Positions 43,265 to 52,820 are shown, counted from the stretch's first letter. The stretch: DNA of 64,000 bases from Clostridium sp. (GCA_023664605.1 JAMPFF010000011.1:16219-80218); one strand, 5' to 3'. The notes: generated from the letters alone by a model not told the origin. Translations and numbers: made by a program.

Positions 43265-44383
43265 TTACACGGACAATAGCAATTCCGTAAGAAGCCCGGC
43301 TGTCGTATACAGCACATCCGGATTTACCAAAAACGCAGGATGATGAATCGGATGCCCGATTCCGGTTCCGACTTTTAAATAGCAGCCCGGTATTTTTTCT
43401 TCATAAAACGAGAAATCATCTCCGCCTAAAGAACTTTCTTCCAAAACAACTTTCATGCCTGATTCTTTTGCCTTTCGGGCGCAAAAATCCGCCATTTCCT
43501 TATCATTATACGTCGCCGGGGAACCCGCAATCCATTCCACCTGCGCCTCCGCGCCATATGCCTTGGCCGTATTTACCACTATTTCCTGTATTTTTTTCTC
43601 ATAAAGGGTTCTATCCTCCCGCTCCATGGTACGGACGGTTCCCTCCATAACAGCCTGCGCGGGGATAACGTTCCATGTTGTGCCTGCATTTATCCTTGTC
43701 ACGCTCAGTAACGACGGATGAAACGCATTGACATTTCTGCTGACGATAGACTGCAATGCCTGAATGATTGCTGCCGATACCAAAATTGGGTCAATACCGT
43801 CATCCGGATGCGCGCCATGGCAGCCCACCCCTTTTACCGTAATGACAAATCTGTCCACGGCCGCCGTAACGTATCCCTCTCTAATGCCAATCGTACCGGC
43901 CACGTTCGTCGGGTCTGCATGGAATCCCCAAATGCGGCTTACATCCTCCATAACATCGGTCTCCAGAATCTTTAACGCACCAAGAGAAGTTTCCTCCGCC
44001 GGTTGAAAAATAATTTTAACATTTCCCTGTAATTTACTTCTTCTTTGCTGCAGCAGCACGGCGCAGCCAAGCCCCGCCGTAATATGCATATCATGTCCGC
44101 AGGCGTGCATCTTACCCTGTATTTCGGAACGATACGCTAAGTCTGTTTTTTCTTCTATCGGAAGCGCGTCAATATCGCAGCGAAGCGCCTGCACTGCGCC
44201 GTCTTTTTCCCCGCGGATAATGGCTGCCAGTCCGGTTTCCAGTTCATATGGTAAAATTTCGATGTCATGCGCCGTCAAAAACTCCCGGATTTTCTTTGTT
44301 GTCTCATATTCTTCATAAGACAGTTCCGGATGTCTGTGAAACCAGTAAAACGCTTCCTTTAATTCCTGCTCCAACTCCTGCAT
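43265..44383 (-). CDS. M20D-family amidohydrolase (N-acyl amino acid / hippurate type)
   Basis: 372 residues. Metal-site motifs: RCDIDALPI, MHACGHDMHITAG near 85-97, and GGDDFSFY near 330. The start is placed at MQELEQELKEAF, 22 nt after the oppC stop. Enzymes of this class remove acyl groups from amino acids or split amidated dipeptides in the cytosol. As the last gene of the peptide-transporter operon it probably processes what the transporter brings in. Confidence 0.9.
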   Translation of the reverse strand: MQELEQELKEAFYWFHRHPELSYEEYETTKKIREFLTAHDIEILPYELETGLAAIIRGEKDGAVQALRCDIDALPIEEKTDLAYRSEIQGKMHACGHDMHITAGLGCAVLLQQRRSKLQGNVKIIFQPAEETSLGALKILETDVMEDVSRIWGFHADPTNVAGTIGIREGYVTAAVDRFVITVKGVGCHGAHPDDGIDPILVSAAIIQALQSIVSRNVNAFHPSLLSVTRINAGTTWNVIPAQAVMEGTVRTMEREDRTLYEKKIQEIVVNTAKAYGAEAQVEWIAGSPATYNDKEMADFCARKAKESGMKVVLEESSLGGDDFSFYEEKIPGCYLKVGTGIGHPIHHPAFLVNPDVLYTTAGLLTELLLSV

Positions 44384-44405
44384 AGTAATCCCTGCTTTCT
44401 TTTCA

Positions 44406-45290
44406 CTAACGTTTCCCACCATTCGGGTCAAGTGCATCTCTTAATGCATCCCCGACAAAATTAATTGCAATAACCAATATAATAATCAACAGCCCCGGCG
44501 GAATCCACAGCCACGGCTTATCGGTCAGCACCGTTAAAGACTGCGCGCCGTTTAACATATTGCCCAGACTCGCTGTCGGCGGCTGCACGCCCATGCCGAG
44601 AAAACTAAGCGCCGCTTCGTCCAATATGGAAATAGCCAGAACGGACGTTGCATAAACGAGAATCGGCGCAACCGTATTCGGCAGTATCTCGGAAAATAAA
44701 ATATGACGCAGCGGCATACCCGCCACAATATTTCCCTTTACGAAATTGGTTTCCCGCAAGGACAATACATTGCCTCTTACAAGCCTTGCGATACCCGGCC
44801 AATCCACAAAACCGAGAATCAAGATAATATTCCAAAGACCAGGTTTAAAGACAGCGGCTGCAACCAGCACCAATAAAATATACGGAAACGACATTACCAT
44901 ATCCGTAAAACGCATGATCACCATATCCACAACGCCGCCGAAATATCCTGCCAAAAGCCCCAGCACAACGCCTACCGCCGTCGATATCAACGTCGCCATA
45001 ACCCCTACTAACAAAGAAATTCTCATCGCGTAGAGCAGTCTGCTCAACACATCCCTGCCTATCTGATCCGTTCCCAATATAAATTCCCGGCATGGCGCAC
45101 CGCTGAATGTACCGACGATTGTATCCGGGTCATAGGGAGCGATAACGGGCGCTAAAACGGCCGCGCCGCATAAAAATGCCAAAACTACCAGACTATACGC
45201 TGCCAGATGATGTTTTCTAAATCTTCTAAAAACAGTCTGCCCATAACTTTCCGTTGCAATTTTATCCATTTCCATAGCCTGTGATTCCAT
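44406..45290 (-). CDS. oppC: Oligopeptide/dipeptide ABC transporter permease, OppC type
   Basis: 294 residues, six membrane helices, an N-terminal helix typical of OppC/DppC, and the EAA loop ETNFVKGNIVAGMPLRHILFSEILPN region near 190-215. It forms the membrane channel with OppB. The DPNGGKR C-terminus is usual. Confidence 0.93.
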   Translation of the reverse strand: MESQAMEMDKIATESYGQTVFRRFRKHHLAAYSLVVLAFLCGAAVLAPVIAPYDPDTIVGTFSGAPCREFILGTDQIGRDVLSRLLYAMRISLLVGVMATLISTAVGVVLGLLAGYFGGVVDMVIMRFTDMVMSFPYILLVLVAAAVFKPGLWNIILILGFVDWPGIARLVRGNVLSLRETNFVKGNIVAGMPLRHILFSEILPNTVAPILVYATSVLAISILDEAALSFLGMGVQPPTASLGNMLNGAQSLTVLTDKPWLWIPPGLLIIILVIAINFVGDALRDALDPNGGKR

Positions 45291-45314
45291 TATTTTTCTC
45301 CATGATTTATTAAT

Positions 45315-46262
45315 CTATTGCAGTTGAATGGTCGGGTCTACCAGCGCATAGAGGATATCCGTCAGTAAATTGCCGATTAAAACGACAACCGCGGAAAGCA
45401 GGCACACCCCCATAATCACGGGATAATCCCTGTTGCTGATCGCGCTCATTGTCATAAGTCCAAGTCCCGGCCAGGAAAAAACCTGTTCAATAATAATTGC
45501 GCCTCCAAAAAGCATCGGAATTTCCATGCCGATTACCGTGACAATCGGCACTAACGCATTTCTTAAAGCATGTTTATAAATGACTTTAAATCTGCCAATT
45601 CCCTTTGCTCTGGCCGTTCGCAAATAATCCTGCTGCAAAATCTCCAATACCGCGCTTCTGATATAGCGGATATTGCTGCCCGCCATAGAAGCCGCCAGTA
45701 CAATGACCGGCATTACCATATGCCTGGCTACATCCCCGGCGCCGCCCTCCGTTCCCAGCGTAATCATGCCGCTGGACGGTAAAATTCCCAGCCGGACGGT
45801 AAAAATATAAATCAACAATAACGACAGAAAAAATCCCGGCACACTGCTTCCCAGAAAAGAAAGCGTCACAACGGCGTAATCTCCCTTGGAATACTGGTGA
45901 ACCGCACTGTATATGCCTGCCGGAATTGCAATAAACAGGCTGACAATCAAAGATACGCCCATCAAAAGCAGCGTAGGCCCTAAATGACCTCCTATTAAAG
46001 AAGCGACCGACTGATAAGACTTAATGGAATATCCCAGGTTGCCATGTAAAAGCTGTCCTAACCAGACAAAATACTGTATATAAAACGGTTTATCCAGACC
46101 AAGCGCAATCTTTTTCGCTTCCAGCGCCCCCTCGGAGACTCTTGGGCCTTGCAGCATCTCCAGCGGACTGCCGGCCAGACACATAATGGCATAATCAATA
46201 ATTGTAATGCCAATCAGAACGGGAATTGCGATGACTATTCTTTTTAAAATATATTTACCCAT
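45315..46262 (-). CDS. oppB: Oligopeptide/dipeptide ABC transporter permease, OppB type
   Basis: 315 residues with about six membrane helices and the EAA motif DYLRTARAKGIGRFKVIYKHALRNAL in parts near 195-220. The ATG at 46262 follows GGAGG by 7 nt; an upstream GTG would include that site. It is in operon with oppF (15 nt) and oppC (25 nt). Confidence 0.93.
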   Translation of the reverse strand: MGKYILKRIVIAIPVLIGITIIDYAIMCLAGSPLEMLQGPRVSEGALEAKKIALGLDKPFYIQYFVWLGQLLHGNLGYSIKSYQSVASLIGGHLGPTLLLMGVSLIVSLFIAIPAGIYSAVHQYSKGDYAVVTLSFLGSSVPGFFLSLLLIYIFTVRLGILPSSGMITLGTEGGAGDVARHMVMPVIVLAASMAGSNIRYIRSAVLEILQQDYLRTARAKGIGRFKVIYKHALRNALVPIVTVIGMEIPMLFGGAIIIEQVFSWPGLGLMTMSAISNRDYPVIMGVCLLSAVVVLIGNLLTDILYALVDPTIQLQ

Positions 46263-46276
46263 GCCGACGCCTCCAC

Positions 46277-47266
46277 TCACTTATCATTCCAACAGGCCAC
46301 ACAATGTCCGCCAGCCGCGCCCTTAGCCTCTTTTATCACAGGCTCGTTCCTACCGCACTCATCCAGCGCATAAGGACACCTTGTATGAAATCTGCATCCG
46401 GACGGCGGGTTGACGCTGCTGCCAACCTCTCCCTGTAAAATACCATGCTCCAAAACATTCTCCTCCGGATTGGGAACCGGCGCCGCATCCAACAACGCTT
46501 TTGTATAGGGATGTACCGGATTCCTAAAGATTTCTTTTGCCTCTCCCATTTCTACAATTTTGCCAAGATACATGACAGCGATTCTATCGCTGACATAGTT
46601 TACCGCGCCAAGCCCATGCCCTACAAAAAGCAACGTCAAATGCAGTTCTTTCTGCAGGCTTTTTAATAAATTCAAAATCTGCGCCTGTATGGAAACATCC
46701 AGCGCGCTTACCGGTTCGTCACAGACAATAAATTCCGGATGTAAAGACAGCGCTTTTGCAATGCCAATGCGCTGTCTTTGCCCGCCGGAAAATTCATGCG
46801 GATACCTGCCCAGCGTATTCTTTGGCAGTCCCACCATGTCCAGAATCTTCAAAATATCCTTTTCAACGGAATCTTTCGCAGACACTTTATGGTACAGCAT
46901 CGGCTGCGCCAGAATTTCGTATATATGTTTTCTCGGATTTAGGGAAGAATATGGATCCTGAAACACCATCTGCAGCCCGGTACGAATCTGCTGCATCTCT
47001 TTTTTCCCCATATCGGCCAGATTCTTTCCCTTATAGTAAACCGCGCCGCCCGTCGGTCTTTCCAGTCCGACTAACTGTCTGCCAATCGTAGACTTACCGC
47101 AGCCCGATTCTCCTACCAGCCCCAATGTTTCCCCTTTCATAATGGAAAAACTGACATCATCCACCGCCTTCACATAGCCTGTCGTATGTGTAATCATCCC
47201 GCCCTTAACGGGATAATATTTTTTCATCCTCTCCACCTGAATCAGTGGCGTCCGTTCCGTATTCAT
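46277..47266 (-). CDS. oppF: Oligopeptide ABC transporter ATP-binding protein, OppF type
   Basis: 329 residues. Walker A GESGCGKST near 54-62, signature SGGQRQRIGIAKAL near 155, Walker B VCDEPVSALD, and the C-terminal oligopeptide-transporter extension with Cys motifs (GCRFHTRCPYALDEC). It pairs with OppD to power uptake. Confidence 0.94.
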   Translation of the reverse strand: MNTERTPLIQVERMKKYYPVKGGMITHTTGYVKAVDDVSFSIMKGETLGLVGESGCGKSTIGRQLVGLERPTGGAVYYKGKNLADMGKKEMQQIRTGLQMVFQDPYSSLNPRKHIYEILAQPMLYHKVSAKDSVEKDILKILDMVGLPKNTLGRYPHEFSGGQRQRIGIAKALSLHPEFIVCDEPVSALDVSIQAQILNLLKSLQKELHLTLLFVGHGLGAVNYVSDRIAVMYLGKIVEMGEAKEIFRNPVHPYTKALLDAAPVPNPEENVLEHGILQGEVGSSVNPPSGCRFHTRCPYALDECGRNEPVIKEAKGAAGGHCVACWNDK

Positions 47267-47284
47267 ACTGCATTCTCTCTTTCC

Positions 47285-47344
47285 ACAGAATTGTCTCCGA
47301 CAATTCTGTCAGGCGAACTTATTCGCCGGACAAACTCGTTTGTC
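47285..47344. repeat. Three tandem palindromes at the oppD 3' end / oppF leader
   Basis: ACAGAATTGTC-TCC-GACAATTCTGT (11-bp arms), GGCGAA-CTTA-TTCGCC and GACAAA-CTCG-TTTGTC follow one another without gap. The last two include the oppD stop codon and encode its final residues TSLSGE. Confidence 0.7.
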
Positions 47345-48296
47345 TTGTACACTTAACCGTATGGCCGGGAAGCACTTCGTAATCCATCTGCTCCTTATCG
47401 CATTTCGCGCAGTAGTACTGACACCTTTGGGCAAAACGGCATCCCGTAATATCATCATAATTTTCAGGCACGATTCCCGGTATGGATACCAACTTCCTGT
47501 CGGCATCATCCCTTATCGTCGGCACAGAGGCCAAAAGCGCCTGCGTATACGGATGTCTCGGATGTTGGAATAATTCCGTCACGGACGCCTCTTCAATCAA
47601 CTGCCCTGCATACATCACAAGCACCCTGTCCGCCATACGCGCAACCAGTCCGATATCATGCGTAATTAAAATGACAGACATGTCATTTTCCTGCTGTAAT
47701 TCTTTTATTAATTTCATTATCTGCGCCTGAATCGTAACATCCAGCGCGGTAGTCGGCTCATCCGCAATTAAAAGCTGCGGATTACAGGATAACGCCATGG
47801 CAATCATAACCCTCTGGCGCATACCACCGGAAAGCGTGTGCGGGAATTTTTTCATTGCGCGCTTTGCATCCGGCATACCGACTCTTGTAAGCAGCATCTG
47901 CGCTCTTTTTTCCGCTTCTGCTCTGGAAAGCCCCATATGTGTCCTGATACTCTCCGTAATCTGGTTTCCTATCGTAAAAACAGGATTCAACGACGTAAGC
48001 GGGTCCTGAAAAATCATGGTCATCTGATTGCCCCTGACATCGTCCAATTCCCGCTGCGTCATTTCAAACAGATTGCGCCCGTCAAAATAAACTGCCCCGT
48101 CCGTCACTTCCCCGTCTCTGGCTAACAGCCCCATGATGGAAAGCGATGTAACGCTTTTCCCGCAGCCGGACTCTCCCACAATACAGACAGTCTCTCCCTT
48201 ATCCACATAAAAATGAATATGGTCCACGCTTATATTTTCCCCGTAATCTCCCTTAAAAGCCGTTGTAAGCCCGTCAACTTCCAGCAAATGTGACAT
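47319..48296 (-). CDS. oppD: Oligopeptide ABC transporter ATP-binding protein, OppD type
   Basis: 325 residues from MSHLLEVDGL (GGGGAAAA upstream). Walker A GESGCGKS near 42, signature SGGMRQRVMIAMAL, Walker B IADEPTTALD, and the C-terminal GCRFAQRCQYYCAKC extension. The last codons lie in a palindromic cassette. It is separated from oppA by a long hairpin. Confidence 0.94.
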   Translation of the reverse strand: MSHLLEVDGLTTAFKGDYGENISVDHIHFYVDKGETVCIVGESGCGKSVTSLSIMGLLARDGEVTDGAVYFDGRNLFEMTQRELDDVRGNQMTMIFQDPLTSLNPVFTIGNQITESIRTHMGLSRAEAEKRAQMLLTRVGMPDAKRAMKKFPHTLSGGMRQRVMIAMALSCNPQLLIADEPTTALDVTIQAQIMKLIKELQQENDMSVILITHDIGLVARMADRVLVMYAGQLIEEASVTELFQHPRHPYTQALLASVPTIRDDADRKLVSIPGIVPENYDDITGCRFAQRCQYYCAKCDKEQMDYEVLPGHTVKCTRQTSLSGE

Positions 48297-48347
48297 GATT
48301 TTTCCCCACTGATTATCAATTATTTTCCCTGCGCTATACTGCAACAA

Positions 48348-48380
48348 ATACCACAGACGGTCTTACGCCATCTGTGGTAT
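48348..48380. terminator. Intercistronic hairpin between oppA and oppD
   Basis: ATACCACAGA-C-GG pairs with CC-A-TCTGTGGTAT with one mismatch and a 7-nt loop. No U tract follows on the minus strand, so it more likely protects or attenuates: such hairpins typically keep the binding-protein message more abundant than the transporter message. Confidence 0.6.
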
Positions 48381-48427
48381 TACACTTATCGTTTTTTATA
48401 TTATCATCCATGCTTATTGATTGCAAG

Positions 48428-50077
48428 TTATTGTGCAACATCCCATTCATGCACATTGGTAAAGAATCCGTAAACATTCGCATTAACTCCCGTCAATCTC
48501 TTGCTGACGGCCCCCTGCGCGCTAATAACATAGGCGGAAAACATCGGTACATCTTCCTGCACTTTTTTATCGACAACGGAATAAAACTTTTTCATTTCCT
48601 CAACGCTGCCCGCCGTCTGTGTAGAAGCCAGCGCGTCGTTAATTTCATCACTGCCATATCCGGTCCAGCTTCCCTCGCCGCCAAGTAGCCATGCAATGTC
48701 CGGATAAGGATCAACCGGCGCATATGTATACTGCACCGCAAAGAAATCATAGTCGGTCGTACCCGCAATCGTCATCAGCGTTGCCAAATCAACCGTCTGA
48801 ATCTCCACCTTAATGCCTACGTCCGCCCACTGCGCCGCCATAACCTGTGCCGCATTCACAAACGTGCCATCACCGGAATTGACATAAAAGCGAAGTGTCC
48901 GGGAACTATCCCATCCCGCCTCTTCCAATAATGTCTTCGCTTTCTCCGGGTCATACGGCAGCGGCGTAATCGTTTCATCAAAAAACGGACCGGCGGAAGA
49001 AAGGAAACCGTCTACGATTTCGCCATGTCCTTTCATCAACTGCTCTAAAATCTGGTTCCTGTCAATCGCATATACAAGCGCCTGCCGCACCCTTACATCC
49101 GGAATATTTTCCGTCTGGATAAATACGGACTGATTGGTAATCGGTGAACCGTATACCACATCAATATTTTCCAATGCTTCTATATTTTCATAGTCTTCCT
49201 GCGGAATTGCCGTCATCGTATGATGTGTGACATCTATTTCCCCAGACTGTAAACCTGCATAAATCTGGCTGGAATCCAGAATCCGAAAATTCAGCTTATC
49301 AATTTTCGGCGCGCCTTTCCAGTAATTTTCATTGGCCGTATAGGAAATATAATGGTCAACGTCATAATCCGTCACCCTGTAAGGACCGCTTATAACGTCA
49401 GGATGGTTAAACCAATCCAATGTGGAAAGTTCCGCCTCACTGTAACCCTCCAGCACATGTTTCGGTAATGTATGAATATAAAAAGCGTACGTATTTTCAA
49501 ATGTAGTCAGCGCTATCGGATATTTGGTCGTAAACTGAACCGTCTTATCATCCAGGATCTTGATTCCCTCTACGCTGTTTGCGCCCTCTTCTACAAAGCC
49601 TTCATCGTTTACCCCTTCAAAGGCATACAGCATCAAAGTCGGATTGGCTATCACAGGACTCGCCAGACGGCAGAACGTAAACTCAACATCCTGCGCCGTA
49701 ACCGGCGTACCGTCCGACCACGCGGCATTTTCATCAATATGAACGATGAAATTTATATTATCCTCCGTCGTCACGGAATCCGCCAGCATGGGCTGGAATT
49801 CCAAATTTTCATCCAAATCTACCAGCGGAAGGAATTCTAATCCTATTGCATATTTATTAATCCAGGTCTGGTCGATTGTCAAGGGATTCATGCCGCCCAA
49901 AGAATCCGTAATGCCGATATTGACTACCTTTCCGTCCGCAGACGCACTATCCTGCGTCTCTACCGCGTTATCTGCGGATGCGCCGCCCTGCTCTTCTGAT
50001 GAACCACAGCCTGTCATCACAAACAGCATTGTCCATACAAGCGCAATACTGACAGCTTTACCAAACAACTTTTTCAT
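48428..50077 (-). CDS. oppA: Oligopeptide-binding lipoprotein, SBP family 5
   Basis: 549 residues from ATG 50077 (AGGAGGAG upstream). The signal peptide ends in a lipobox, VMTGC; an acidic Ser/Glu-rich linker follows, then the family 5 solute-binding fold (VTAQDVEFTFCRL, YDVDHYISYTANENYWKGAPKI pieces, VRVRQALVYAIDR). It captures peptides outside the membrane for OppBCDF. It is the first gene of the operon and has its own promoter and palindrome. Confidence 0.94.
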   Translation of the reverse strand: MKKLFGKAVSIALVWTMLFVMTGCGSSEEQGGASADNAVETQDSASADGKVVNIGITDSLGGMNPLTIDQTWINKYAIGLEFLPLVDLDENLEFQPMLADSVTTEDNINFIVHIDENAAWSDGTPVTAQDVEFTFCRLASPVIANPTLMLYAFEGVNDEGFVEEGANSVEGIKILDDKTVQFTTKYPIALTTFENTYAFYIHTLPKHVLEGYSEAELSTLDWFNHPDVISGPYRVTDYDVDHYISYTANENYWKGAPKIDKLNFRILDSSQIYAGLQSGEIDVTHHTMTAIPQEDYENIEALENIDVVYGSPITNQSVFIQTENIPDVRVRQALVYAIDRNQILEQLMKGHGEIVDGFLSSAGPFFDETITPLPYDPEKAKTLLEEAGWDSSRTLRFYVNSGDGTFVNAAQVMAAQWADVGIKVEIQTVDLATLMTIAGTTDYDFFAVQYTYAPVDPYPDIAWLLGGEGSWTGYGSDEINDALASTQTAGSVEEMKKFYSVVDKKVQEDVPMFSAYVISAQGAVSKRLTGVNANVYGFFTNVHEWDVAQ

Positions 50078-50096
50078 TATAAACTCCTCCTCCCAT

Positions 50097-50117
50097 TTCC
50101 TAGTATTCAACTAGGAA
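50097..50117. promoter_or_regulatory. Perfect palindrome at the oppA transcript start, candidate operator
   Basis: TTCCTAGT-ATTCA-ACTAGGAA has 8-bp perfect arms and lies within the first 25 nt of the predicted transcript, an ideal repressor position. Confidence 0.5.
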
Positions 50118-50126
50118 CTGTGTTAA

Positions 50127-50155
50127 ATTATATTTCCAGAACCCTCTATTGTCAA
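50127..50155 (-). promoter_or_regulatory. Consensus sigma-A promoter of the opp operon
   Basis: Minus strand TTGACA (50150-50155), 17 nt, TATAAT (50127-50132): an exact match in both boxes. Confidence 0.85.
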
Positions 50156-50240
50156 CATTTTTTTCCAAAAAACTGACATTTATTAAAATGCCTCTTAAAT
50201 GCGTGCTTTATCGGACAGGCAAACGTATCATAGCACATTC

Positions 50241-50269
50241 TTGACAAAAAAATCAATACGTTGTATATT
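50241..50269 (+). promoter_or_regulatory. Sigma-A promoter of the C39-like peptidase gene
   Basis: TTGACA (50241-50246), 17 nt, TATATT (50264-50269), about 60 nt before the ATG. Confidence 0.75.
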
Positions 50270-50328
50270 ACAATCACTTTTATGCTGTTTTATGTCGAAG
50301 AAACATCGGAAAGGAACATGGATTCCAC

Positions 50329-50970
50329 ATGAAAAATTTACTCAATTATCAATCCAGCGAATATGACTGCGGTCCGGTTACGCTTACCAATGCCGTCCGC
50401 TATCTTTTTGAAAGAGAAGATATCTATCCGGACATTATTAAATACATTATGCTTTATTGCCTGGATTCCTATAATGAAAACGGCGAGGTTGGAAAACATG
50501 GCACTTCCGCTACCGCTATGATGTTTCTTTCTAATTGGCTCAACCAGTTTGGTCAGATGAAAAACTTCCCGATTTCCTGTGAATTTATATCGGGTGAAGA
50601 TGTACATATCAACCAGACCAGTAAAATCCTGTATGCCTTACAACAAGGCGGCGTTGTTGTTCTGCGCGTATTTTTAGACGTAGGACACTATGTACTTTTA
50701 ACGGGCGTTGAGGGTGACAATATCTACCTCTTTGACCCTTATTATGAGGAAGAAGATGACCCTGAATTAAGCGAAGAATACTCCGAACCGGGCATCACCT
50801 TTATAACGGACCAGCCCAAACGTGCCAACCGTCTTGTCTCTATCGAACGTTTAAACCGTACCGGCGAAGGCTTTTACGAGATGGGGCCGTATCCCATCCG
50901 GGAGGCGGTCATCATCTTTAATAATAATACCCGTCTTCTCCCGGAAGATACGATAGACTATTTTATATAA
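50329..50970 (+). CDS. Standalone C39-like cysteine peptidase
   Basis: 213 residues. The catalytic Cys is in EYDCGPVTLTNA near 14, the His in VGHYVLLTG near 123, and the Asp in LFDPYYEEED near 138. There is no membrane or ABC domain, so it is not a bacteriocin exporter but a free cytosolic peptidase. It has its own strong promoter. Its stop codon directly abuts that of the opposing spoVT gene. The substrate is unknown. Confidence 0.85.
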   Translation: MKNLLNYQSSEYDCGPVTLTNAVRYLFEREDIYPDIIKYIMLYCLDSYNENGEVGKHGTSATAMMFLSNWLNQFGQMKNFPISCEFISGEDVHINQTSKILYALQQGGVVVLRVFLDVGHYVLLTGVEGDNIYLFDPYYEEEDDPELSEEYSEPGITFITDQPKRANRLVSIERLNRTGEGFYEMGPYPIREAVIIFNNNTRLLPEDTIDYFI

Positions 50971-51516
50971 TCACTGTTCCATTTGCCTGCCCAAAAAACC
51001 TGCCGCGGACTGAATCAATTTCTGCTCCACCTCGCCCATTTTGGATTTGTTATCCATTTCCAAAAGAATAACGGCGCCAATCACATCCCCCTCACATATA
51101 ATGGGGCTGATTGCCTCATGGTGGTATTCTTCACCGGCCTCGTGGCAGACAGGGATAAAATTTCTGTCTCCCTTAGTCGCTACCACACTCTCTCTGTTAT
51201 TGATTTTTTCTTCCAAGTCTCTGCTGATGGATTTTCCCAAAACATTTTTCATGCCTCCGGAAACGGCAATAAACTGGTCTCTGTCGGATATCATTGCAAT
51301 ATGTCCGGATACCTGTGCCATACTCTCGGCATACTGTTTTGCAAACGTTCCCATCTCTCCAATAGGCGAATATTTCTTCAGAATAATTTCGCCTTCTCTG
51401 TCGGTATAAATTTCCAGCGGGTCGGCTTCTCTGATGCGCAGTGTCCGACGAATTTCCTTCGGAATGACAATACGCCCTAAATCATCTATTCTTCTAACAA
51501 TTCCCGTTGCTTTCAT
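50971..51516 (-). CDS. spoVT: SpoVT-type AbrB transcriptional regulator
   Basis: 181 residues. The N-terminal AbrB swapped-hairpin DNA-binding domain MKATGIVRRIDDLGRIVIP continues to about 50, followed by a GAF-like C-terminal domain (about 60-180), the two-domain layout of SpoVT. SpoVT tunes forespore (sigma-G) genes. It could instead be a paralogue such as Abh-like proteins, but those lack the GAF part. Confidence 0.92.
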   Translation of the reverse strand: MKATGIVRRIDDLGRIVIPKEIRRTLRIREADPLEIYTDREGEIILKKYSPIGEMGTFAKQYAESMAQVSGHIAMISDRDQFIAVSGGMKNVLGKSISRDLEEKINNRESVVATKGDRNFIPVCHEAGEEYHHEAISPIICEGDVIGAVILLEMDNKSKMGEVEQKLIQSAAGFLGRQMEQ

Positions 51517-51567
51517 ATACTAAAAACCTCCATTTACTCTAATCGTATTTTATATAAACCGTGCTAG

Positions 51568-51597
51568 TAGTATCTGTAAATGGTGGGAGTTTATACC
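51568..51597 (-). promoter_or_regulatory. Possible sigma-G promoter of spoVT
   Basis: Minus strand GGTATA (51592-51597), 17 nt, GATACTA (51568-51574), compared with TGMATA-N17-18-CATNNTA. Partial match only. Confidence 0.3.
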
Positions 51598-51638
51598 TGA
51601 ATCTTATTATTTTCTATATGATTTTTATATCGCCCTCT

Positions 51639-52820
51639 TTATTTTTTTACACCCTTTGCGCCGGAAAGGCTGGCATTTTGCAAAATATTGCTTTCAAAGG
51701 AAGTTAAAAGATTATTCTCTTCACGCTCCCTTTTTAATGCAAGTTTTACCATATCATCCAACAACTCCGCATACGGCTTTCCCACGGCCTCCCATAGATA
51801 AAAAGCAAGCGACCCCGGAATGGAGTTGATTTCATTCACATATACCTTGTTCGTATCTTTATCAATCATAAAGTCAATTCTGGACACTCCGTTACAATCC
51901 AATGCCCGGAATGTTTTTACCGCAAGGCTGCGGATTTCCTCCCGCAGCTCGGGCGTCAGATTGGCAGGCAGTTCCCTTTTCGCTGTCCGCATTCCCTCGG
52001 ACCCGGATTTATTCCCCGCCACATACTTATCTTCATAACTTAAAATTTCATCACTGGAAACCGGCTCTTCACATTCGGATGCCTGCGCGCTCTCATAATC
52101 CCCTAAAACCGCGCAGTTGATTTCCCGCAGATTCATAATCGCTCTTTCTATCAGCACTTTCTGCCCAAATTCATAGGCATATTCCAAAGCCTCCCGTAAT
52201 TCCTCCCTGTTTTTCGCAATTTTAATCCCTACGCTGGACCCCAGATTGACCGGCTTTACAATAACCGGATATGCCACCTTGTTTTCTACCTTATGGTATG
52301 CACTCTCTTCATCTTTCTGGTATTCCGACACATGCAGCGTAACGCAGTCCAGTATCGGAATGTCATTATCTTTTAACACCGCTTTCATAACATATTTATC
52401 CATGGAAACCGCCGCAGGCGCCACATCACAGCCTACGAGCGGCACATTATAGTGGCGTAAAAAACCCTGCAAAGATCCGTCTTCCACGTTGGCTCCATGC
52501 ACAACCGGGAACGCTACATCAATATAATCTACCACGGAACTTCCAAATTTCTTCTCCGGATACTGCACAAGATTTAATTTTCCCTGCTCGCAGATACAAA
52601 AGATTCTAATACTCTTTTTCAATAACTCCGGAATATTTTTATAATTTTCAATCTCTCCTGCCGCCTCTCCGGTATACATTTCATTTTCTTTTGTAATATA
52701 AATGGGAATCGCTTCGTATTTCTCTTTATCAAAGGCCTTCAATGCCTGAATGCCGGAAATAACGGAAACCTCATGTTCCACACTTTTTCCTCCAAAAAAA
52801 ACGCCTACTTTAATTTTCAT
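51639..52820 (-). CDS. ddl: D-alanine-D-alanine ligase
   Basis: 393 residues from MKIKVGVFFGG. ATP-grasp enzyme joining two D-alanines for peptidoglycan. Visible: GGKSVEHEVSV with the Glu that binds the first D-Ala, VKPVNLGSSVGI, the loop SYEDKYVAGNKSGSEG, and NEINSIPGSLAFYLWE at the ADP-Mg site. A charged tail of about 40 residues follows. It lies directly downstream of the MurF-like ligase that uses its product. Confidence 0.93.
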   Translation of the reverse strand: MKIKVGVFFGGKSVEHEVSVISGIQALKAFDKEKYEAIPIYITKENEMYTGEAAGEIENYKNIPELLKKSIRIFCICEQGKLNLVQYPEKKFGSSVVDYIDVAFPVVHGANVEDGSLQGFLRHYNVPLVGCDVAPAAVSMDKYVMKAVLKDNDIPILDCVTLHVSEYQKDEESAYHKVENKVAYPVIVKPVNLGSSVGIKIAKNREELREALEYAYEFGQKVLIERAIMNLREINCAVLGDYESAQASECEEPVSSDEILSYEDKYVAGNKSGSEGMRTAKRELPANLTPELREEIRSLAVKTFRALDCNGVSRIDFMIDKDTNKVYVNEINSIPGSLAFYLWEAVGKPYAELLDDMVKLALKREREENNLLTSFESNILQNASLSGAKGVKK

